Source of the DNA: Fimiplasma intestinipullorum
Lineage (GTDB): Bacteria; Bacillota_I; Bacilli_A; Erysipelotrichales; Coprobacillaceae
Length of the DNA stretch: 5,127 nt
Reading direction: 5' to 3'
NCBI GenBank assembly: GCA_018715065.1
Contig: DVMJ01000006.1
Span: 1-5,127 of the forward strand
The notes under the pieces are model-generated. The model was given only the letters and a program-made list of their open reading frames with translations, was not told the DNA's origin and ran no database searches. Each line of letters begins with the position of its first letter. The first letter of the stretch is position 1. Shown in pieces: positions 1 to 5,127 of this stretch. Made by a program: the position numbers and the translations under genes.

Positions 1-76
1 GACAAGGAGATAGGTCAGGAGTGGAAGTGCAGCGATGCATGGAGCGGACTGATACTAAAAGGTCGAAGACTTAACC
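1..76 (+). rRNA. 23S ribosomal RNA, 3' end (partial)
   Basis: This is the last part of a large-subunit rRNA gene; the rest lies upstream of the window. It carries the highly conserved terminal stretch with GGAGTGGAAGTGCAGCGATG, then GCATGGAGCGGACTGATACT, and ends in GACTTAACC, as in Bacillus-type 23S rRNA. The mature 3' end is placed just after TTAACC by analogy with known 23S ends and could be off by a few bases. The 5S gene follows on the same strand, as in a standard 16S-23S-5S operon. Confidence 0.96.
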
Positions 77-148
77 AAAGAGAAAACGGAAGCAAACGGA
101 GTAACTGATATTCAGTTTTGAGTGTTTGAGATAAGACGCTCAAGAAGA
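77..148 (+). other. 23S-5S spacer with two hairpins
   Basis: The spacer between 23S and 5S holds a short direct repeat, AAACGGA at 84-90 and 94-100. It also holds two adjacent potential RNA hairpins. The first is AACTGA (103-108) pairing with TCAGTT (112-117) around a 3-base loop. The second is TTGAGTGT (118-125) pairing with ACGCTCAA (136-143), 8 pairs with one G-U, around a 10-base loop. No T-tract follows either stem, so they do not look like terminators. Processing signals for release of 23S and 5S are the likeliest role; this is inference. Confidence 0.55.
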
Positions 149-257
149 TCTGGTAGTGATAGCATGATGGACACACCTGTTCCCATCCCGAACACAGAAG
201 TTAAGCATCATCACGGCGACAATAGTGCTACGGTGCGAAGATAGCTAGCTGCCAGGT
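149..257 (+). rRNA. rrf: 5S ribosomal RNA
   Basis: This is a complete 5S rRNA of about 109 bases, at the short end for the family. The 5' CTGGTAG pairs with the 3' CTGCCAG to close helix I (seven pairs, one G-U). The conserved core CCCATCCCGAACACAGAAGT followed by TAAG is present. It lies about 70 bases after 23S in the usual operon position. The exact ends are set by helix I pairing and could shift by one or two bases. Confidence 0.96.
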
Positions 258-258
258 C

Positions 259-287
259 TTTACAATTTCATTCTGCAGTGATATAAT
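259..287 (+). promoter_or_regulatory. Near-consensus extended -10 promoter for tRNA-Glu
   Basis: The -35 element is TTTACA (259-264) and the -10 is a perfect TATAAT (282-287), with an ideal 17-base spacer and an extended -10 TG at 279-280. Transcription would start near 294, leaving a leader of about 8 bases before the tRNA. The -35 begins two bases after the end of 5S. No terminator separates 5S from the tRNA, so this promoter would act in addition to read-through from the rRNA operon. Activity is inferred from sequence. Confidence 0.75.
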
Positions 288-301
288 CAATGTAGAGACT
301 T

Positions 302-377
302 GGCCTGTTGGAGAAACGGTTAACTCATATGCCTCTCACGCATACATTCACGGGTTCGAATCCCGTACAGGTCACCA
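302..377 (+). tRNA. tRNA-Glu, anticodon CUC
   Basis: A 76-base tRNA gene with encoded CCA (375-377). The acceptor stem GGCCTGT (302-308) pairs with ACAGGTC (367-373) with one G-U. The D stem is GAG/CTC (311-313, 324-326). The anticodon stem TATGC/GCATA (328-332, 340-344) holds the loop CTCTCAC (333-339). The T arm ACGGG-TTCGAAT-CCCGT lies at 350-366. The anticodon at 335-337 is CTC, which reads GAG. The acceptor and T-arm sequence resembles Bacillus tRNA-Glu, whose anticodon is UUC, so this is the second glutamate isoacceptor. It has its own promoter upstream and a terminator downstream. Confidence 0.95.
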
Positions 378-386
378 TTTGAAAGG

Positions 387-415
387 AACACGACTTGTCG
401 TGTTTTTTTTATTTT
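387..415 (+). terminator. Rho-independent terminator after tRNA-Glu
   Basis: AACACGA (387-393) pairs with TCGTGTT (398-404) around the loop CTTG; the loop can close further by one C-G pair. A run of T (403-410) follows, then an A and more T. It lies 9 bases after the tRNA CCA and ends the rRNA-tRNA transcript. The opposite strand lacks a matching T-tract, so it is probably one-directional. Confidence 0.9.
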
Positions 416-454
416 TACGTAAAAAATTCCAAAGTTTTTTATTATACTTCTTTA

Positions 455-483
455 TTGTCAAACCAAATAATTAGGAGTATACT
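455..483 (+). promoter_or_regulatory. Promoter of the V-type ATPase operon
   Basis: The -35 TTGTCA (455-460) and -10 TATACT (478-483) are separated by 17 bases, a good match to a housekeeping sigma promoter, inside an AT-rich stretch after the tRNA terminator. The start site would fall near 490, giving an untranslated leader of roughly 33 bases before the first ATPase gene. I see no riboswitch or clear operator in that leader. Confidence 0.75.
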
Positions 484-507
484 AGTATCGACTTTTAGGA
501 GAGGTTG

Positions 508-516
508 AAAGGAGGT
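508..516 (+). promoter_or_regulatory. Strong RBS fixing a TTG start
   Basis: AAAGGAGGT is an almost perfect Shine-Dalgarno sequence. It sits 6 bases before a TTG at 523 (7 from GGAGG). The upstream in-frame TTG at 505 would place this ribosome binding site inside the coding region, so 523 is the likely start. Confidence 0.85.
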
Positions 517-522
517 CTTGTT

Positions 523-834
523 TTGAATACGATTATTCGGCAAATCATCGATGCAGACAAGCAGGCGCGTGAAAGAGTGGAACAGGCAAAAGCTGAAAGG
601 CAAAAAGCCAGAACTCTTTTTGCGGATGAAAAAGATGATGTTCAAAAAAAGTTTATGGCTGAAGCTGAAGAAAAGCTGGAAGCTAAACGTGCTGAATTGA
701 AGCGTGACTTTGAAAGCGAGGTTGCTTTGAGCCAAAAAGAGTATGCTGCTTCATTAGCTGCCCTTGAAACTTTGTATCAGGAAAAGAAGGATGAATGGAT
801 CAAGATCATTGTAGATGCATGCATTGCTAACTAA
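523..834 (+). CDS. V-type ATPase peripheral stalk subunit (G/H-like)
   Basis: Encodes a 103-residue, highly charged, almost entirely helical protein. Residues about 8-65 form a continuous coiled coil rich in Ala, Glu, Lys and Arg (for example DADKQARERVEQAKAERQKA), with no membrane segment. This size and pattern fit the G/H-type subunit (NtpF-like) that pairs with subunit E to form the peripheral stalk tying the A3B3 head to the N-terminal arm of subunit I. Such coiled coils have weak sequence signatures, so the assignment rests largely on its place as first gene of a V-ATPase operon. The start is TTG at 523, 7 bases after GGAGG; the longer frame from 505 would swallow that site. Subunit C follows after a 33-base gap, in the same transcript. 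Confidence 0.85.
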   Translation: MNTIIRQIIDADKQARERVEQAKAERQKARTLFADEKDDVQKKFMAEAEEKLEAKRAELKRDFESEVALSQKEYAASLAALETLYQEKKDEWIKIIVDACIAN

Positions 835-867
835 GGTGATGATCTGTTCAGAAAAGGGGTGAGAAAG

Positions 868-1908
868 ATGAAAGCTTTATCAAGCAATGCCGTTGCGACA
901 AAGGCAAAGGCAATGTACGGTAAACGTCTTCGAAAAGAAGATTACCAGGAACTGTTACGGAAACGTAGCGTGAATGAAGTCGCTGCTTATTTGAAGAATG
1001 AGACGGCTTATAGCGATATTTTAGATGGCGTTAGAGAAAATGCGATTCATCGCTCACAGCTGGAACATTTGTTAAAGAAGGACTTATATCTTAAAAGTCA
1101 GAGACTCGCTAACTTTGCGGGTGTTGGGCATCGTCAGTTTTATGATTATCTGATAAGATTGGCGGAGATCGATCAGATCTTAAACTGTATTCATGCATTG
1201 GAAGGAATTGATCGCGAAGGGTACCTGGCAAGTATTCCTTCGTATTTCGAGAAAAGAAGTCGTTTTGATTTTTTGGCTTTGGCTCATGTTCATCGGTTTG
1301 ATGATCTGCTTCATGTTTTGCGTGGTACAGGCTATGATAAGATCATTGCCGCGTTTAGGCCGGCTTCAAGCCAGGATAAGATTGATTCTTTGGGGTGTGA
1401 ACGCGCTTTACGTAAAGACTTTTATGAAAATCTGTTTGATGTGATCAAGCACACTTATAAAGGCTCTTTACAAAGACAGCTGCTGGAGATTTTCGAAACG
1501 AGTCTTGAACTTGAGAATATGACGAAGATCTACCGGTTGAAAAAATATTTCAAAGCGGATCCGCAGTTAATACTTCGTTCACTGATTCCGGTGCGCTCAC
1601 GCTTGTCCGGTTCGTTTATTGAAGAACTCGTGCAGGCGCCAACCGATAAGGAGATGATGCGGTTATTAAGTGAGTCTTCTTATCAGTTTTACGTAGGCGA
1701 TAAGGATTATGTCTTTATTGAGTACTACGCTTCAGAAATTAAATATCACTTGAGTGAACGCTATATGCGATTTTCCACTGTAGCGCCACTTGTTTATGCA
1801 ACTTATATGAGTTTGCATCACATCGAAATTGAAAATATCATTCATATTATCGAGGGAGTACGTTATCATGTTGCTCCTGAGTCCATAGAGGAGGTGCTGA
1901 TCTACTGA
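868..1908 (+). CDS. ntpC: V-type ATPase subunit C (AC39/d family)
   Basis: Encodes a soluble protein of 346 residues, a normal length for the vATP-synt_AC39 family (eukaryotic d, bacterial C). In V/A-ATPases this funnel-shaped protein sits on the cytoplasmic face of the c-ring and acts as the socket for central-stalk subunits D and F. Visible signs are the all-helical composition, the absence of signal peptide or membrane segments, and the typical C-terminal block with HIEIENIIHIIEGVRY followed by a short acidic helix (about residues 317-346). ATG at 868 is preferred over the in-frame GTG at 859: the sequence AAGGGGTGA (854-862) is a one-mismatch Shine-Dalgarno that overlaps that GTG and sits 8 bases before the ATG. 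The stop overlaps the next start (TGATG), so translation of the following subunit I-like gene is probably coupled to it. Confidence 0.93.
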   Translation: MKALSSNAVATKAKAMYGKRLRKEDYQELLRKRSVNEVAAYLKNETAYSDILDGVRENAIHRSQLEHLLKKDLYLKSQRLANFAGVGHRQFYDYLIRLAEIDQILNCIHALEGIDREGYLASIPSYFEKRSRFDFLALAHVHRFDDLLHVLRGTGYDKIIAAFRPASSQDKIDSLGCERALRKDFYENLFDVIKHTYKGSLQRQLLEIFETSLELENMTKIYRLKKYFKADPQLILRSLIPVRSRLSGSFIEELVQAPTDKEMMRLLSESSYQFYVGDKDYVFIEYYASEIKYHLSERYMRFSTVAPLVYATYMSLHHIEIENIIHIIEGVRYHVAPESIEEVLIY

Positions 1909-2855
1909 TGGAAGAGACAAGACTAGTCAGCCTAACTTTTCCCGAAGATAAGTTACCTCTGATGATGGATCGACTTCAATCGCTTCTGTCGTTTCATATG
2001 CTGAGCGCAAGCCAATACGCTAAGAAAGGTTTATCTGATCAGCAGGATGGACGTGTACGGGAGCTGGTCAAACGTGTGGAAGCATTGATCCAGGCTCTCC
2101 ACCTGACACCTGATCCTGATGCCTCAGTGATGCCTTTAACGGATCTGGATGAAATTGAAAATCGAATCCGTGAGTTAGAAGGGCAATACGCGTTGCTTGA
2201 ACAGGCGCAACAGGAGGTTTTTCAGGTTGTTAAAGAAAATGAGGATGCGTTAAATACGCTACATTTCGTGAATGATGCTGATTACACATTTGATGAGTTA
2301 AAAGAATGCCGCTATGTTGCTGTCACTTTTGGACGGTTGCCGCAGGATAGTGTCAGAAAGCTCAGCCTTTTTGATCATTCTCATTTTGCTTTCCTTATTT
2401 TTTCAGAGGATCGTCAATATGCTTGGTGTTGTTATATTACGACCAAATCAAATCAGGCGCAGGTAGATAATCTCTTCTCAGCTCTGTATTTCGAGAAAAT
2501 TGAAATTCCTTATTTCGTTCATCTCTCACCGGTGAAATCACTGGAAATGATCGAAGAAGAACAAAGCAAAGATAAGGAGCACTTGAAGCATATTGATCGC
2601 AAGATCATCGAGCTAGGCTTAAGCTGTCAGCAGGAACTGCTTTTAATGGCTAATCAGCTCGAGAAGAATCTGGCTCTCACAAAATTTAAAAAATATGTTG
2701 CTGATTCATCGACAGGCTACCAGATCATCGGATATGTGACGAAAGATCATTTGGATGAGGTCAAACAATGTGTCAAAGAGATTGAAGGCCTTCGGATGGA
2801 GGATTATCCTTCACAAGTATCTGCCAAACGCCTGAATGATGCCAAATTAGCTTAA
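1908..2855 (+). CDS. Soluble subunit I N-terminal-domain paralogue
   Basis: Encodes 315 residues that match only the cytoplasmic N-terminal domain of V-type ATPase subunit I (a subunit), with no membrane domain. Two coiled-coil arms (about 80-118 and 212-256) flank a globular core. The core at 119-230 aligns without gaps to residues 124-235 of the next gene; I count about 51 identities in 112, including FGRLP, the W-C-x-Y-x-T-T block (173-179), VDNxFS and FVH (203-205). A small C-terminal lobe (270-305, GYQIIGYV) also matches. The protein stops where subunit I would continue into its linker to the membrane. It has its own RBS (AGGAGGTG, 1889-1896), an ATG overlapping the upstream stop, and an open frame, so it looks like a functional duplicate. 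It may be an additional stalk-binding collar protein or a regulator; its role is not known to me. Confidence 0.85.
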   Translation: MEETRLVSLTFPEDKLPLMMDRLQSLLSFHMLSASQYAKKGLSDQQDGRVRELVKRVEALIQALHLTPDPDASVMPLTDLDEIENRIRELEGQYALLEQAQQEVFQVVKENEDALNTLHFVNDADYTFDELKECRYVAVTFGRLPQDSVRKLSLFDHSHFAFLIFSEDRQYAWCCYITTKSNQAQVDNLFSALYFEKIEIPYFVHLSPVKSLEMIEEEQSKDKEHLKHIDRKIIELGLSCQQELLLMANQLEKNLALTKFKKYVADSSTGYQIIGYVTKDHLDEVKQCVKEIEGLRMEDYPSQVSAKRLNDAKLA

Positions 2856-2867
2856 ATGTATAAAAAG

Positions 2868-2874
2868 AAAGGAG
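2868..2874 (+). promoter_or_regulatory. RBS deciding the subunit I start
   Basis: AAAGGAG directly abuts an in-frame TTG at 2875, leaving no spacer, so that TTG is an unlikely start. The ATG at 2887 lies 12 bases downstream, slightly long but workable, and gives the protein start MAIAKMK, which matches the usual MAIVKMK-type start of bacterial subunit I. Confidence 0.7.
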
Positions 2875-2886
2875 TTGAAAAATTGG

Positions 2887-4815
2887 ATGGCGATAGCAAA
2901 AATGAAATTAATCAACATTATTTCCTATAAGGATAAGCTGGAAGATGTTCTCTTAAAAGTGCTTGATCTGGATAATTTTCATCCGGAAGCGGCCAGTAAG
3001 ATGATTGAGAAGGTCGATACGTTAACTTCCATGAATGAAGACAGTCCTTATGCGGAAACTTTACAGAAATATCAGGAAGTTGCCTCAGTGCTGAATATTC
3101 AGGTTTCAAAGCAGCATGTTTCCGATGTTTCTCTTGATCTTGACAAAGCGAAAGCATTTGTAGAACAGGCTGCCGATCATGCCAAATTGATTGCCAATAT
3201 CAAACATGATCTGGAAGTCGTTGTACAGGAAAATAAAGATGTGCTGACAACGCTGGATCATATCGAAAGTTCTGATTTCAGCTTCGATGATTTATTCTCG
3301 TGTCAGTATATTCGCTGTCGATTTGGACGATTACCGATCCAATGTGCCAAACAGTTAGTTCAACGCGAAAATTCACGTTTTGCCTTTATCTCTTTTAATG
3401 AGGATGAGCATTATAGCTGGTGTGCTTATTTAACGACGATCAGGCATGAAGCAGAAGTGGATAATATCTTCTCGAGTCTTGATTTCGAGAGAATTCATAT
3501 TCCATCTTTCGTTCACGGAACACCGGATCGTGCAAGAGAAATGATTACAGAAGAGCTTGCCAATGACCTTAAGCATTTAGATCATGTCGATCAGCGAATG
3601 AAAGAATATGTGCAAGGTATGCAGGATAAATTTGTACATAATTACGTGGTACTGAAACATTTGAACGCCACTTATACCGTTCGTCAATATGTGGTAGGCT
3701 TAGGCGATCAGTTTGAGATCTCAGGGTTCGTTGAAGAAAAGGATGCACCAGGCATCGTCGAGATGTTCAGTGCGATCGAAGGCGTCACAGTTGAAAATCT
3801 GCCGGTTGATGTGGACAAACGTCTGACACCGCCAACAAAACTGAAGAATAACTGGTTTGTCAAACCATTTGAAATGTTCGTTGAGATGTATGGCTTACCT
3901 GCTTATGGTCAGATGGACCCAACCCCGTTTGTCGCATTGACCTATACACTTTTATTCGGAATTATGTTCGGTGATCTCGGACAGGGTCTGGTGCTTATGC
4001 TGGTAGGATGGCTGGCAAGTAAGAAATTTGGTTTACGCTTAGGTGATATCGGTGTCCGTATCGGGATTTCCTCTGCTATCTTTGGTTTAGCTTATGGTTC
4101 GTTCTTTGGTGATGAAGAGATCCTGACACCGTTTTTTACGGAAATATTACACATGAATGGGAAGCCCATCGAGGTTTTGGATGCCAATTTCACAATGACC
4201 CTGCTCTTGGCGACAGTGGCGCTTGGGGCTGTCTTGATCATGATCTCCATGGCAATCAATGTCATGACCCGTGTACGCAATCACGATCTAGGAGAAGCGC
4301 TGTTCTCCCAAAACGGGCTGGCTGGTTTCGTTTTTTATACAGCCATCATGGTCGGTTTAGCTTTACAGATGCTGATGGGGATTTCTGTATTCAACCCCGT
4401 CTATATCGTATTGCTGATTGTGTTGCCGCTGATTCTGATCTTCTTAAAAGAACCATTGACCCACAAACTGGCTCATGAAGACATGTTCCCGGAAGGGGTC
4501 GGAGGATTTGTTGTTGAAAGTATTTTCGAACTTTTGGAAGTCTGCCTGACTTTCGTTGCCAACACGATGTCGTTCTTACGTATTGGCGGGTTCGTTTTAA
4601 GCCACGCCGGCATGATGCTGGTCGTGTATGTATTAGCCGACATGGTTGGGACCACGTTCTCACCATTGGTCATTGTTTTAGGTAATATCTTCGTGATGTG
4701 TCTGGAAGGCATGATCGTTGGTATTCAGGTTTTACGTCTGGAATTCTATGAAATGTTCTCCCGTTACTTTGATGGGGGCGGAACAGAGTTTAAATCATTA
4801 AAAGTAGAAGAATAG
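2887..4815 (+). CDS. ntpI: V-type ATPase subunit I (a subunit), full length
   Basis: Encodes 642 residues, a normal length for the membrane-embedded stator subunit that forms the ion half-channels beside the c-ring. Residues 1-315 are the cytoplasmic arm with two coiled coils (about 84-123 and 215-257) and a globular core; this arm binds the peripheral stalks. The linker PPTKLKNNWFVKPFE (315-329) leads to the family block YGQMDPTPF (340-348), then LFGIMFGDLGQG. About eight membrane helices follow between 346 and 617. The two conserved arginines are present: R565 in NTMSFLRIGG and R617 in IQVLRLEFYE, with E607 nearby; in this family these arginines face the c-ring carboxylate during ion transfer. 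The ending FDGGGTEFKSL is typical. The ion (H+ or Na+) cannot be told from this gene alone. It follows the soluble paralogue by 31 bases and precedes subunit K by 16. Confidence 0.95.
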   Translation: MAIAKMKLINIISYKDKLEDVLLKVLDLDNFHPEAASKMIEKVDTLTSMNEDSPYAETLQKYQEVASVLNIQVSKQHVSDVSLDLDKAKAFVEQAADHAKLIANIKHDLEVVVQENKDVLTTLDHIESSDFSFDDLFSCQYIRCRFGRLPIQCAKQLVQRENSRFAFISFNEDEHYSWCAYLTTIRHEAEVDNIFSSLDFERIHIPSFVHGTPDRAREMITEELANDLKHLDHVDQRMKEYVQGMQDKFVHNYVVLKHLNATYTVRQYVVGLGDQFEISGFVEEKDAPGIVEMFSAIEGVTVENLPVDVDKRLTPPTKLKNNWFVKPFEMFVEMYGLPAYGQMDPTPFVALTYTLLFGIMFGDLGQGLVLMLVGWLASKKFGLRLGDIGVRIGISSAIFGLAYGSFFGDEEILTPFFTEILHMNGKPIEVLDANFTMTLLLATVALGAVLIMISMAINVMTRVRNHDLGEALFSQNGLAGFVFYTAIMVGLALQMLMGISVFNPVYIVLLIVLPLILIFLKEPLTHKLAHEDMFPEGVGGFVVESIFELLEVCLTFVANTMSFLRIGGFVLSHAGMMLVVYVLADMVGTTFSPLVIVLGNIFVMCLEGMIVGIQVLRLEFYEMFSRYFDGGGTEFKSLKVEE

Positions 4816-4831
4816 CTTGGAGGATGAAATT

Positions 4832-5127
4832 ATGAACTTATTATCATTTTTATTACCTGCAGTCATTGTTGTTTTGATTTCTTTACCATTAGTGAATATG
4901 TTTAAAGGTCATTTAACAAAAAAATCTGCTAAAAGACGTTTAGTCATGCATGTTTCGTTATTTTTCGCATTAGTTGCCGGTTGCTTCCTTTATACGATGA
5001 CAGGTGCCAGCGCTGCTGATGAAGTGGCTGGGGCTGTCAATATGACAGGATCCATTGCGCAAGGTTTAGGTTTCTTAGCTGCAGCGCTTTCTACGGGCTG
5101 CTCTGCTTTAGGTGCCGGTATTGCCGT
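4832..5127 (+). CDS. ntpK: V-type ATPase subunit K (c-ring proteolipid), 5' part
   Basis: The first 98 codons are visible; the gene runs off the window. GGAGG (4819-4823) lies 8 bases before the ATG. Residues 74-98, with SIAQGLGFLAAALSTG then GCSALGAGIAV, are the first helix of the glycine- and alanine-rich c-type hairpin that forms the rotor ring. The ion-binding glutamate of the second helix lies beyond the edge, so ion specificity and the number of hairpins cannot be judged. Ahead of the hairpin is an extension of about 65 residues with two hydrophobic stretches (about 4-22 and 41-56), separated by a basic segment (KGHLTKKSAKRR). The second stretch ends in ASA-AD (59-63), which resembles a signal peptidase I site. 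Leader-bearing c subunits of this kind occur in other Firmicutes. It lies 16 bases after subunit I, in the same operon. Confidence 0.9.
   Translation, partial: MNLLSFLLPAVIVVLISLPLVNMFKGHLTKKSAKRRLVMHVSLFFALVAGCFLYTMTGASAADEVAGAVNMTGSIAQGLGFLAAALSTGCSALGAGIA

Noticed and set aside
443..448. A second TATACT as a -10 element for the ATPase operon
   Set aside because: No acceptable -35 lies 16-18 bases upstream; the pair at 455-483 is much better.
442..735. 97-residue open frame on the minus strand
   Set aside because: It lies antisense across the ATPase promoter and the stalk-subunit gene; its Phe- and Leu-rich composition is the reverse reading of a Lys- and Glu-rich coiled coil. No convincing promoter or RBS.
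1193..1444. 83-residue + strand frame inside subunit C
   Set aside because: It is an out-of-frame reading within a well-supported gene, with no family match and no RBS.
2918..3157. Minus-strand frame within the subunit I gene
   Set aside because: It is antisense to the conserved subunit I frame and has no recognisable domain. The same applies to the minus-strand frames at 1732-1920, 4092-4280, 4391-4666 and 4473-4712.
1908..4815. The idea that the two subunit I-like genes are one gene split by a frameshift or stop
   Set aside because: The second gene restarts from a complete N-terminal domain with its own RBS, so the region is a tandem duplication and not an interruption.
4824..4835. Mini-frame ATG AAA TTA TGA overlapping the start of subunit K
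   Set aside because: Its ATG directly abuts the GGAGG site with no spacer, so initiation there is unlikely; it is a chance product of the RBS region.
1..5127. CRISPR array, insertion sequence, phage or toxin-antitoxin system
   Set aside because: I found no repeat-spacer pattern, transposase-like frame, terminal inverted repeats or mobile-element genes; all coding space is taken by rRNA, tRNA and ATPase genes.

Overview
The window runs from the 3' end of a ribosomal RNA operon into the first half of a V-type (V/A-type) ATPase operon, all on the + strand. The AGGAGG-type ribosome binding sites, the short 5S gene, the Bacillus-like tRNA-Glu body with encoded CCA, and a V-type ATPase with a leader-bearing c subunit suggest a low-to-moderate GC Firmicute (Bacillota). 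An Erysipelotrichia-like or clostridial lineage is plausible, but the sequence alone does not settle it.

Region 1 (1-415) is stable RNA: the end of 23S rRNA, a spacer with two hairpins, a compact 5S rRNA, a near-consensus promoter in the 5S-tRNA gap, tRNA-Glu with anticodon CUC, and a strong intrinsic terminator. The tRNA can therefore be transcribed by read-through from the rRNA operon and from its own promoter.

Region 2 (416-5127) is the ATPase operon. A promoter at 455-483 leads into five closely spaced genes: a coiled-coil peripheral stalk subunit (G/H-like), subunit C (rotor-top d/AC39 family), a soluble copy of the subunit I N-terminal domain, a full-length subunit I with its membrane domain, and the start of subunit K (c-ring proteolipid), cut by the window edge. 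The remaining subunits (E, F, A, B, D) are expected downstream. Together these proteins build the membrane sector, central-stalk socket and peripheral stalk of an ion-translocating rotary ATPase.

The most notable feature is the tandem pair of subunit I-type genes. The first lacks any membrane domain but is an intact gene with about 45% identity to the second over its core, so it is a retained paralogue and not a frameshifted fragment. The c subunit also carries a long N-terminal extension that looks like a cleavable leader. Several starts were corrected from the longest open frame, because the longest frame runs into or through the Shine-Dalgarno sequence.
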